Origin: Exophiala sp. HKRS030
Lineage: Eukaryota > Ascomycota > Eurotiomycetes > Chaetothyriales > Herpotrichiellaceae
Length of the DNA: 64,000 nucleotides
Reading direction: 5' to 3'
Assembly (NCBI GenBank): GCA_023897205.1
Contig: JAHWDD010000002.1
Span: forward strand, 2,728,001-2,792,000
Shown here piece by piece: positions 33,267 through 42,392 of this stretch; position 1 is the first letter of the stretch; every line of letters begins with the position of its first letter. Under the pieces are notes generated by a model. The model was given only the letters and a program-made list of their open reading frames with translations, made no database searches and was not told where the DNA came from. Both the position numbers and the translations under genes were made by a program.

Positions 33267-36200
33267 TCACTCCTGCTGAATCTTGTCGAACCCAATCGGC
33301 ACAGTCCAACCGTGATTACGGCAGGCGCGGATGTAGGCTTGAATGGCCTCTCCGATGGCGTAAGTGTTGTGTTGACCCTTGCGCAATGTCGCCAGTCTGG
33401 CAGGTCGTTCTTCATCGCAAATAGACATACGCACCTGAAGCAGAAGGCTCTCAATGTTCTGGGCTACCGTCCATCCATTATTGGTCAAGACTTCCATGCA
33501 CATCGCTCCTCCATCAGTGACGTTGCCACCTCCGCCCTGCGCGAATGAGAGAAGTCGAGGCTTGACCACGCGGATGAAAGGCGGACTAAATGGGAATTGG
33601 TTCGAGAATCGCATCTCTAGAACAATGGACGTGAGGCCGCTTGCTTTCATATCCTTGGCCAGAGGTAAGGTGGATGGGAAGCTGTGCAGTTCCACAAGCC
33701 ATTGATACATGTTGCTCACCATATTCCGATCAATATACCAACCCAAAGTTGCCAGTGGCGTTTTGTCTTGCACCGACAGCGCTTCCTGAAGGCACCGCAC
33801 CAGTGCCTTGATAGAGCTACTGGTAGCGTCTTGAGGCAAGCCCAAGAGCTTGATGTCCGACACATCGAGCGTTCCAGGTTTGAAATCGGTTCCAGCGAGC
33901 ATGTCCACCGCTTGTGCCAACGTCACGTCCGCTGTCTCTGACGATTTTGTTTCATGTTTGCCATCAATGTCTTGAGCCAAGAAGGCCAGGTCCAGCGCGT
34001 CAGAGATGACACTCTCGGCATCATCCTCTTGACGTTCAGCAGTCGCTTGATCAGTATTCACAACGCTTTTGCTCCGCTTGCCTGATTCAGTTCTTGCCAC
34101 TTGCACGGCGTCGTAACTTCTGCGTGATTTCGATATGGCTGCCAACGGAATAGTGATGGGTAGGCCTTTGACACCGAAAGCCTGGTAGGTAGGATCTTGC
34201 TCATAAACTTCCTTGCAATCGACTGTCTTGACTTTAATCGCGCCACCCGCCGAAGTCGCAGGTGGGCCTGATGCTTCCACGAACAGATATCGAGTCTGAA
34301 TCCAGTCGAGCTTGGAAATCACGTAATGTGGAGAGCTTGATACGAACATGCGAGGATCGTTGACAACTTCGTTCAACGACAATGCATTCGAGATCTTGAG
34401 CATCGAGGGTTTCCATTCGTGATGAGATGTTCCCACTGAACGCAAAGCAGTTTGGCTGTAACCAAGGCTGATCTCTGCCCGTGGGGACAAATAGACTCCA
34501 TTCCCATAAGATCGACCGTGGGCTACTTCATCAGAACGAAGTCCCTGCCGGACAATGGAGTGCCAATTTGCCAAGCGGCTTCCGTGCCATGCGAAGAGTG
34601 TGGGATATTGGGACCCTGCTGGTCGTGATCGGCTTTGGACGGCGTCGTTGAATCGCTGCTCTTTGTCAGGGGCACCTTGAGCAAATCGAAATTGGATGTA
34701 CCCTTCCATGCCTCCCACGAGATCTTCTGTGCCTGCGCTGCCAATATCGCATTTATCATTTTGTGATCCTCCAACACGGAGAATACAAGATCGGTTCGAA
34801 GCCACCACCCAACGTAGCAGAGTCAGTGAGCTTTTCGAGATTCTCTGCCACGACTCGAGGCTAGCATCACGGTAAGATTTCAGGCGTGTAAACATCTCTC
34901 CTACCCTAGGGAGAGTGCTCAGTAACGTAACAATTGCTTGCTGCTGTTGGGTTTGAGTCAAATCATCGAGACTCCTGTCGTAGATATAGCAATCGACCTT
35001 CACGCTCTTTCCTGATCCACCTTGCGATGCTCTATCTGCCTCATTTGGGTCCACAAATACTGCCTGCTCGAGGTCGACTGAATGAGGCATAATTTCTCTC
35101 ACCCGATGATGTGCAAGGGTGCCTCTGCCTTGGGTTATTGTGACTATCCAGTCTCCTGGTTTCAGAGTTTGAGAAAGCACAATGTCTTGGTCCACATTGT
35201 CGAGTCGTTGCTCCGTGACGTGCCACGTACAGCCAAAAGGTTTCTCGGATCTAGCCGGAGGACTGCCGTTCTTATCTGATTGCGGAAGTGCTGGCTGGGT
35301 GGTTGCTGTAGCTGGTGGCGGAGCATGTGCAGGGTCATCAGGTAGTAGTGGTACCATGAGATTCAACCCAAGAGGTAATTCTTTGACTCGACCGGCACTT
35401 GCTGCAATATAGCAGAAACTGACGAGCAGGTCCACAACGTAGGGTTGAGAACGAATCTCCCATTCCAAACTTGGACCAAATCCAAGGTTCATGTACTGAT
35501 ATAGACACAAAGGCTTCGAGCAGACATATGGTTTCAACGCTTCAAAGGAGTTGTCCACACGCGAGTGACATACCAAGCAAAATTCGGTGCATCTGACAAA
35601 ATGTCTGAGCACGAATTGCATGGCGATTAACGGCAGAGAGGCTTTCTCGAGGGGCACCTCGGCCATATGATCGGCCATGACAATTGTCGGAAGTTGCGTG
35701 CCATTCAAAGCGTTGTCATCACATTGATAGTCTTTCAAACTCTCAATTGAGGTCTCGTTGGTACACACAGCTCTCGCTTCCACCATCTTTTCAGCACCTA
35801 GCCAGCTGAGATTGTAAAGATGTCGTGCCTTGACGATGTTGAAAAATCTCTCCTTCAGGAGCTGAATGAGTGGCTTGCCAATAAAGAGGGGCTCCCAGGG
35901 TTTGCATGAATCCGCCGGTCGGTTTTCCTTGGAGGTCATGCTGCCAGAGAATAATGCATGGGCATCTTCCAACGTTGGCTTGTAGTTCTCACAGAGACCG
36001 ACCTGCATGTCCACTCTTCCAACAAAGTCGTCTAGGTCTGCGATATGGCGGGCTTCGTAGTAACCTGCGGCGTACTGAATGAGGAGAATAAGGTATTGTC
36101 TTCGCCGCAGACCCCATGCTTGCATTGCCTCATCCGACAGACCCAGCTTTGAAACGCGAATGGATGCGCTTATTATCTCTAAACTAGCCAGATCCCCGAA

Positions 36201-36773
36201 AATGCCCACACGAAAGCCTGAGTCTTTGAGTGCTTTGAGGTCAGTTTGTATCTTTCCCATGTAAACTTTTGAAGTTCTTGATGATCTCCTCAAAGCAGAT
36301 GAACCGTGATTTGGAGCTGCGCTTTTGAGCTGTTGTAAATCTGCAAGTCCAAAGGTGTCATCGTCGGAATCGTAGTCAAACTCGAAATCGTCGTCACACG
36401 CGTCTTCGACCGAGGTTTCAAGGCTGTTTGCCAGCTCACCCTCTTCAAGGGCAAGTGTCAATCGTTGACTAACTTCTAGAAGGATCTGAGAGAGAGATTT
36501 GCCTTGCGTCTCGGCTCCAACACTCTGTAATGTTTGGGGTATGACTGGATCAGTGAGGTCATCATCGGTGAAAAGCATGAACGAGTTGTCGTGAGGATAG
36601 TCATCAAGGTTAGTGGCGCAGGCTTGGATGCTCACTCTCGAGATCGGATATGACCCTGGGCAGCAGTAGATGAAACTCACAACACCTTCATCCGGTGTAT
36701 GCACTCCCTCGATATGCCCTATCGAAGGAACACTGGCTGCGGCCAGTTCCTGGAGGAACTTCCGCCGACCCAT
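33267..36773 (-). CDS. Fused PARP catalytic domain plus UBC (E2-like) domain protein, 1168 aa
   Basis: Single-exon frame from ATG 36773. Two enzyme modules are visible. A poly(ADP-ribose) polymerase-type domain at about 715-840 has the donor-site His in WHGSRLANWHSI (about 727) and the Tyr in GNGVYLSP (about 759). The third position falls in TRYLFVEA, where the classic polymer-elongating Glu does not appear to align, so mono-ADP-ribosylation is more likely. A UBE2Q-like ubiquitin-conjugating domain occupies about 1005-1168, with the candidate active-site Cys in GGAMCMEVL (about 1091) and FPFSPPFIRV before it. The N-terminal 700 residues include a folded head (1-80), acidic disorder and a Cys-containing region (CLVCHSR...CSKPLCLYQY, about 400-430) that might bind zinc. 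This PARP-E2 fusion architecture is known in fungi but functionally poorly described. Confidence 0.9.
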   Translation of the reverse strand: MGRRKFLQELAAASVPSIGHIEGVHTPDEGVVSFIYCCPGSYPISRVSIQACATNLDDYPHDNSFMLFTDDDLTDPVIPQTLQSVGAETQGKSLSQILLEVSQRLTLALEEGELANSLETSVEDACDDDFEFDYDSDDDTFGLADLQQLKSAAPNHGSSALRRSSRTSKVYMGKIQTDLKALKDSGFRVGIFGDLASLEIISASIRVSKLGLSDEAMQAWGLRRRQYLILLIQYAAGYYEARHIADLDDFVGRVDMQVGLCENYKPTLEDAHALFSGSMTSKENRPADSCKPWEPLFIGKPLIQLLKERFFNIVKARHLYNLSWLGAEKMVEARAVCTNETSIESLKDYQCDDNALNGTQLPTIVMADHMAEVPLEKASLPLIAMQFVLRHFVRCTEFCLVCHSRVDNSFEALKPYVCSKPLCLYQYMNLGFGPSLEWEIRSQPYVVDLLVSFCYIAASAGRVKELPLGLNLMVPLLPDDPAHAPPPATATTQPALPQSDKNGSPPARSEKPFGCTWHVTEQRLDNVDQDIVLSQTLKPGDWIVTITQGRGTLAHHRVREIMPHSVDLEQAVFVDPNEADRASQGGSGKSVKVDCYIYDRSLDDLTQTQQQQAIVTLLSTLPRVGEMFTRLKSYRDASLESWQRISKSSLTLLRWVVASNRSCILRVGGSQNDKCDIGSAGTEDLVGGMEGYIQFRFAQGAPDKEQRFNDAVQSRSRPAGSQYPTLFAWHGSRLANWHSIVRQGLRSDEVAHGRSYGNGVYLSPRAEISLGYSQTALRSVGTSHHEWKPSMLKISNALSLNEVVNDPRMFVSSSPHYVISKLDWIQTRYLFVEASGPPATSAGGAIKVKTVDCKEVYEQDPTYQAFGVKGLPITIPLAAISKSRRSYDAVQVARTESGKRSKSVVNTDQATAERQEDDAESVISDALDLAFLAQDIDGKHETKSSETADVTLAQAVDMLAGTDFKPGTLDVSDIKLLGLPQDATSSSIKALVRCLQEALSVQDKTPLATLGWYIDRNMVSNMYQWLVELHSFPSTLPLAKDMKASGLTSIVLEMRFSNQFPFSPPFIRVVKPRLLSFAQGGGGNVTDGGAMCMEVLTNNGWTVAQNIESLLLQVRMSICDEERPARLATLRKGQHNTYAIGEAIQAYIRACRNHGWTVPIGFDKIQQE

Positions 36774-38066
36774 TGCAATCTTTTGAATCTTCCTGAATCA
36801 AATCTGGCGTGATGGGTGACGTTATTTTGAACGAGAGATGAGATTTCGGCGCAAGGAAAAGGCAGGGCGCGGCTGTATCAGCACGGAAAAGGGATTGTCG
36901 TGGAGAAATCACGAATGCGAAGTTGAAACTGGTGCTTGAAGGTGTAGAGGGGCTTTGGATGGAAAGGAAGTTGAAGACGAGTGGGATAGGAAAGAACTGG
37001 AAATATACGATAGGGAAGACTCGAGGGAATGGCAGCGAAAGTGAATGACTGCGAGATACCTCCAAGGGAACGAAGAGTAAAAGGGCTTTCAAAGTCCAAG
37101 GATCTGAATGAACGGTGAATAAAGGCGAAAGAGGGTTTTTTTTAGATCTCACAATGCAATTCTGATGCTGCTGCTAGTAATCGCAGGGATTGCACTCTTC
37201 CTACTTAGTACCTGCAAAAAGGTACGAGGACAAGGATACGCTTGTCGCAACAACGCGGAATGAACGAGGAACATTGCTCCATACGCTCATCTGTCACTGT
37301 TACTGTTTAAGGTAGAGAAGACGCCAGTGGTCTCAAAAACACAGCCTTAACAAAGATCGTTGAGTTGATTGTCTCCAATGAGGAATAGTAAAATCAGAAT
37401 CCAGATTAATTAATTCACTAAGAATACCTGAAATACCCATCAATCGGATAACATTCCTCAACAGGTCGTTACTGCCTGCTGTCAGTGAAAATACTCCGTA
37501 TTAAGTGGTCATCGCCTAATTGAAGAGTTTATTATGGGCACTCGCCCCTAATCTTTTTGGCTCTCTGCCATTCCGAACAACCTCTATTGGCAACCTGCTC
37601 TATTAGCCTTGGCAGCCCTAACTGAATCCCCTTGTCAGCAATGAGGCCATGCAGACCATCGATACTTTGGCCATTGAAGAGGGATAGATGCTTCAAATGC
37701 GAGCCCATCCTTTTCTACACGCAGGACTCAGTGGAATTTCCGCAGAGGGGAGCTCCTGAGTCGAGCTGAGAGTGGTTCACGAGGCACAACGATCGCAACA
37801 TGCTCCCTGCGCGGGTCACACCTCCAGCAATCTGCTTTCTTCTTGTCCTGCCCAGCCACTTAGCCCGGATCCATCATGCCCTAACTCAAGTCCTGTTTCT
37901 CCGCATAGGACTTTCATAGCCATTCTCCATTGTGCTGGACAACTCAGTGAGTGATCTGTCAAGGTGGTAGAATATTCCGGGGGATAGTCGGAAAGGTAGG
38001 CGTAGGAAAAGGCTCACTCTGGGAGGAGCGGATATAATATATACCTGAGCGCAGGAGTTTTCTTTT
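36774..38066. other. Intergenic region
   Basis: About 1.3 kb containing the promoter of the PARP-UBC gene and the 3' flank of the Zn2Cys6 gene. No supported gene; a T8 run lies near 37137-37145. Confidence 0.5.
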
Positions 38067-40084
38067 TCAAGCCGGTTGGGTGAGCATACCCGCCCAGAGA
38101 AGAGTGTGGCCATCGACCACGAACTGGGCCGGAACAGGATTGGATGCCTTACAAGACCGTCAGAAACCCCCGAGTATTCACATGCTGCTTCCAACACTTA
38201 CCATTGAAAGCAAGGTGGCTTGGCCGATATTCATATGTCTCCCGATCCATGCAAGGCATTTCGACATGTGTGCCTGTACGGGCGCTGGCACCACCGACAC
38301 CTTTGTGGCCACATACAGTGGGTGCATAAGTAATAAGCCGCCAAACGGTCGCCCAGGCTCTTGGAATTCTCGAGGGCCCGATATAACACTTTTTGGATCC
38401 CTCAATAAGAGATATGGAATGGATGAAAGCATTTTTCCTGTCAGTTTCTGAGCTTCGGCATGCTCTTCTTTGTGTGTATCTCCGTCGTGCAGCAACAACG
38501 AACATCGAACAATAAACTCGAGTGCGATCAGACGAGCTTTGTAACACGTATTCCACACAGCAGCCACGTAGGCTATGAAAGTCAGTTTCCCTCCCTGAGT
38601 AACTGGGTGTCGGAGGATCTGCTTACGATCAAAATAGCCGTCAACCGGTCCAGGCCAAAATATAGAATCATCCGATACATCATCGCAGCAGCTCCAAAAG
38701 CCGATTGATGTTGGCTTCCATTCTCTCAGTTGGCTGTCCTGCCATCTCGAGAGATCTGCATTTATGTCAAGTGCAGCGGCTTTAAGAAATTGGATGTCAT
38801 CGCAGTGGGTCAAAGTGCACGTAACGAGGGCCTCGATTCTCGATATAAGTGGCCGCATTTTGACAAAGATGGAATCGAGACTTTGAACAAAAGGACTCAA
38901 TGCTGGGGCACCGAGGATACCCTGGAGGGCTTCAGGTTGCTACGGCTTGATGAGCAAGTAAGCATCCACGGAAAGGACTTACCTACCTTTGTAGGAACGC
39001 CTATCAATTGTGGATCCGCAACTTGAAATACTTTCACTCCGTTGACCAAATCCAGTCGAGATTCTCCAGTACTCAAAATTGCCGATACTCCTCTGATATG
39101 GGCTCCATGTTTACCATGATCAGATTCTGTGGCGGAGATCATCTGTAGAGCAGACACGGTCAGCGGTATGAGCCGTCCCGGATATCTTTCGAGATCTCAC
39201 AAGATCGTCAGGGCCACAACATACCTCGTACAAGCCAAGAAGCACAGCAGTCATAAATGATTCAATCGTTGATGACGTTGAGGGATTTGAAATAGTTCTC
39301 TGGAAGGAATGTAGGAGCCGAGAATAGAGTAATCGCGTCCTTTCCAGAAGAGATGGACTGTTCGACTTTTTGCCCAAGTTTGCTAGTGCCACAATCTTAG
39401 CAGCCTGTGAAACTTCAGACTGGGGCCCCGCATGAAATAGCAGAGTCTGCAGCCCATCGAGGTATCCTCTGGATAGAGATCGATCGGCCGAAGAAACGCA
39501 GTAGTCTACGAAGAAGGTCTGAAGTGCATGCTTGTCAATCTGCTCTTCGTCGTATTGTGAGTCTGGTGAGATGGCGTCCGAGGCCTCACTAGGATTCTTT
39601 GTACTGTCGGAACTATTGTACTGCTCCTCGGAGGTTGCAACAGAACCCGCCTGATATTGGTAAGAGCCCTCGTATGGCCGAAAGATGAGGTCTGCATCAT
39701 CCTTGTATCCCGAACAGTGAAGTCCCGCTTGTTTGCATCGTTCACACACCTGTATGAGACTGTTAACAACACAAGAGACATCGAAGAGTATGAAATAAAT
39801 AATACGCCCAAATTCCGGCGCTGCGGTTGGCCTCGAACCAGGAGCTTCAAGGGAGCGAAGAGCCACCTACGCCGCCACGATCCTACGATCTTCCAATTTT
39901 CCGCACAGAGCACGAAAACGAGGAAGAGAGAGGAGATCTGATGAACTTACTGGCCGAGCCTCGTCACACTACCAGATCCAAAAACTTTAGCATGAACTCC
40001 CCTCACAGCACGAGTCAGGCAACCAACCTTTTTGCGTCGTCGCTTGCAGGTTTCACAACCTCGCGAAACCCCATTATTGACCAT
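38067..40084 (-). CDS. Zn2Cys6 transcription factor of the 38-45 kb cluster, 518 aa, six exons
   Basis: Reconstructed exons: 40084-40028, 39968-39951, 39749-39225, 39142-38987, 38921-38202 and 38147-38067. The zinc cluster is spread over three exons. Exon 1 ends GCETCKRRRKK, an 18-nt micro-exon encodes CDEARP, and exon 3 begins VCERCKQAGLHCSGY. Together they give the canonical C-x2-C-x6-C-x6-C-x2-C-x6-C spacing. Introns are 59, 201, 82, 65 and 54 bp. The rest resembles the fungal-specific regulatory domain of the PF11951 type (HIRGVSAILSTGES, ISRIEALV, WIGRHMN). The last intron has a perfect GTAAGT donor but a TAAG acceptor; without it the protein ends 16 codons later at 38178. It is divergent from the NmrA-like gene and is the obvious candidate regulator of this cluster. 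Confidence 0.85.
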
Positions 40085-40312
40085 ATCTCCGCCGAATCAG
40101 GTCAGAGGGGATCGTCCTACCGAATCTGGAGAGTGGAGTATTGAAAATGCTGGAAAGCGTGGTGTGAAGGTCAGGAATCAAAAGGTCCAGACGATCGCGC
40201 ACAGCTATGCGTGGCAATGCAGGACCGCGGGGCTGTAGGGCGTCGGATCAGGAGAACAGTGAGCTTAGGCAACGAACGTACACCTTGCAAGATGCAAATA
40301 CCACGGCCATTC

Positions 40313-40332
40313 TAGGCTAGCTTACCGCACTG
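40313..40332 (+). promoter_or_regulatory. Cluster motif copy 1
   Basis: TAGGCTAGCTTACCGCACTG. Closest copy to the regulator start (about 230 bp upstream of ATG 40084). One substitution in the GGTTAGC part and one in the CGCG part relative to the fullest copy at 44071. Confidence 0.5.
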
Positions 40333-40452
40333 TTGAGACTATCGTGCAATATTGCATGGCTGATAAATGTTTGATGATAAAAACCCGTCTTCGCCGCCCC
40401 AGATACCTGGATCAACCGCCAGGCCTGTTTAGGGAAGGCTGTCATTTTATTT

Positions 40453-40480
40453 CGTTTTAGGTTAGCTTAGCGCGTTGAAG
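40453..40480 (+). promoter_or_regulatory. Cluster motif copy 2
   Basis: Begins CGTTTTAGGTTAGCTTAGCG and continues CGTTGAAG. It shares 17 consecutive bases, CGTTTTAGGTTAGCTTA, with the copy at 44071. Confidence 0.55.
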
Positions 40481-40492
40481 CACTAAATACTC

Positions 40493-40520
40493 TTTAGGTT
40501 AGCTTACCGCCGCTGGGAAG
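40493..40520 (+). promoter_or_regulatory. Cluster motif copy 3
   Basis: Core TTTAGGTTAGCTTACCGC followed by CGCTGGGAAG. The TTAGC core lies 37 bp after that of copy 2, and the following GAAGTACTAGACAACTTTT resembles the tail of copy 2. Confidence 0.55.
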
Positions 40521-40531
40521 TACTAGACAAC

Positions 40532-40554
40532 TTTTGATTAGCTTTGCGCGCGAG
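40532..40554 (+). promoter_or_regulatory. Cluster motif copy 4 (degenerate)
   Basis: TTTTGATTAGCTTTGCGCGC. Its TTAGC core lies 39 bp after that of copy 3; weakest match of the five. Confidence 0.4.
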
Positions 40555-40647
40555 CATGAGATATGATTGGCTCTATTTTGAGGAATGAATACGTCTTGAA
40601 TATGGAGATACGAACACTCCGTACTTGGGCTTCAATTTTTGATACCT

Positions 40648-40672
40648 CCTTTCGCCTTTCGCCTTTCGCCTT
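40648..40672. repeat. CTTTCGC tandem repeat
   Basis: Three perfect CTTTCGC units in the leader or promoter of the NmrA-like gene. Confidence 0.75.
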
Positions 40673-40989
40673 CAACATGCAATGATTTCGGCTTCGGGCC
40701 TATCGTCGCTTTTAAACTCCTTTCTCCGAACCATATGACTATGGAATCATTGTCATGGATCCCGACGGATTTGATCAACACTGTAGTATTGGTTCCAAAG
40801 GGGGGCGAATTGAAAGGAAGGCAACCGTATCTGCCATGGCTATAAATACATTCAGCCTCGCCTTCATGACCATTTTCTCTTTTTACCGAACAGACCATCG
40901 ATCACCATTTTACACTTGTCCAGCAGAACTCACTGAATCTTCTTGGCTTTGGTGACTCTTCGTACCAACATATCTTCACTGCCACAAAA

Positions 40990-41958
40990 ATGGCCAACCA
41001 CATTCAGAACATCGCCATAGTCGGAGCAGGTGGTAGTCTTGGAAGCGAGATACTGGCAGCAATTTTGGCCGAGGCACCCTCTATCGGTTTCAAGGTCAAA
41101 ATCATCACCCGACCAGGCTCAAGCATCCTCACATCCACCCACGCAAACAACCCACGCGTCAGTTTCGCGGTCGGCAACTATGGCGACCACTCCTTCCTTT
41201 TGGAGGCACTTGCCGGCCAGGAGGCACTCGTTATCGCCCTGGGGTTCGCGGTGTGTCATCAGTACCAACCTCTGCTCATCAACGCCGCCGCGGAAGCCAA
41301 GGTGCAATACGTCTTGCCGACGGAATTTGGCAGTGACACCACCAACCCCAAGATCATCGAGCATCACCCTTCGGCCGACAAAAAGGCTGCCGCCAGAAAA
41401 TTGGTGGAGGATCTCGGTGTCAGCAGCTGGATCGCCATAATGTGCAGTTCGTGGTACGACTGGAACACCAAAGGCGGATACTTTGGCATCAACGTCAAAG
41501 CGAAAAAGGCCGTCCTTTTCGACGACGGCGAGCAAAAGACCAATCTGAGCACGCTTCCTTTTGCGGCACTCGCCACGGCGAAGGTCCTCAGTCTGCCAAA
41601 GACGGCCCCCGAGGGAAATGGACCGTCCTTGGAGTCGTACAGAAACAGGCCCGTCTTTGTCAGTTGCTTCCGTGTCAACCAAAAGGACATGCTGGCGTCG
41701 ATTCAAAAGGTCGTCGGAGCGGATGGGTGGGAAATCAGCTACAAGCCAACCCAGACTCACTACCTCGAGGGTAAAGAGCGGCTCGGAAAGGGTGACTTCA
41801 TGGGGGTCATGAATTTACTCGGTGCCAGCCAATTCATGGAGGGTGTAGGCACTTCGTTCAGTGGTCCCCAGGCAAACGAAGCCCTAGGTTTGCCTGTGGT
41901 AGATTTTGATGCTACAAACAAGCAAATTGTTGAGGAGATCATGGCTGGTGATAAATGA
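40990..41958 (+). CDS. NmrA-like / isoflavone-reductase-like NAD(P)-binding protein, 322 aa
   Basis: Single-exon gene, ATG 40990 preceded by an adenine run. An N-terminal Rossmann fold is shown by IAIVGAGGSLGSEI (residues 8-21), fitting the GxxGxxG dinucleotide loop of the atypical short-chain dehydrogenases. ITRPGSS at the end of strand 2, with an Arg, suggests NADPH preference. The YVLPTEFGSD segment matches the isoflavone reductase/PCBER branch, and a Lys in the DKKAAARKLVE helix is positioned like the catalytic lysine of that group. Plant relatives reduce benzylic ethers, lignans or isoflavones; fungal ones are mostly uncharacterised, and some NmrA-like proteins are sensors without catalysis. 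The neighbouring FAD oxidase and Dabb protein favour an enzyme acting on a phenolic or polyketide-like compound. Confidence 0.85.
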   Translation: MANHIQNIAIVGAGGSLGSEILAAILAEAPSIGFKVKIITRPGSSILTSTHANNPRVSFAVGNYGDHSFLLEALAGQEALVIALGFAVCHQYQPLLINAAAEAKVQYVLPTEFGSDTTNPKIIEHHPSADKKAAARKLVEDLGVSSWIAIMCSSWYDWNTKGGYFGINVKAKKAVLFDDGEQKTNLSTLPFAALATAKVLSLPKTAPEGNGPSLESYRNRPVFVSCFRVNQKDMLASIQKVVGADGWEISYKPTQTHYLEGKERLGKGDFMGVMNLLGASQFMEGVGTSFSGPQANEALGLPVVDFDATNKQIVEEIMAGDK

Positions 41959-42392
41959 TTGAGACGAGATGTATGTAAGGAGTTCAATCATAAGTCTAGA
42001 AGCCCCAAGTACCACGATTATACCTAAATTCTCCTCAACAAAAACCACCTTGATCGGACCTATCACGTCAAATTGTACCCTTTTCTCGAGTGACTTAGGG
42101 GCTAGGCGTATCCTTGGAAATTTAGCTGCTTGATGGACTGACCGGGAGTCTTCTACCGTTTTCTGTGATTAATAAAAGTATTATAAGTCAATCTTCCAGG
42201 ATACAAAAGATCATACTCAACGGGTCAGGATAAGTGTAAAAGAATCCAGGGGCTGTCTTGCCTTGGAGCCTCGAGACTGCTTTTTTCGTTCACTGCTGTC
42301 TTGGTATGCGAGGTGGTGGAGACACAATGATGAAATTGAGAGGGTCTTGCTGTCTCATCCGTCTCCATTCTATCTTTCACTACCTAGGTGTT
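41959..42392. other. Convergent 3' flanks
   Basis: About 430 bp between the convergent NmrA-like and FAD oxidase genes; AT-rich, with no supported gene. Confidence 0.5.

Larger units (their letters stand above)
40085..40989. promoter_or_regulatory. Divergent promoter between Zn2Cys6 regulator and NmrA-like gene
   Basis: This 905-bp region carries four copies of a sequence with core GGTTAGCTTACCGC or close variants (near 40313, 40453, 40493 and 40532), and a CTTTCGC triplet repeat at about 40648-40672. All copies read in the same direction. Part of 40085-40250 is probably the leader of the regulator. Confidence 0.65.

Noticed and set aside
38178..38201. Alternative end of the cluster regulator at the TGA ending at 38178, without a last intron
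   Set aside because: A perfect GTAAGT donor is present and the downstream exon reads VVDGHTLLWAGM, so the six-exon model is preferred, though not proven.
39820..39870. Minus-strand GGTTCGAGGCC resembling a tRNA B box
   Set aside because: No acceptor stem or A box at the right distance; it lies within intron 2 of the Zn2Cys6 gene.
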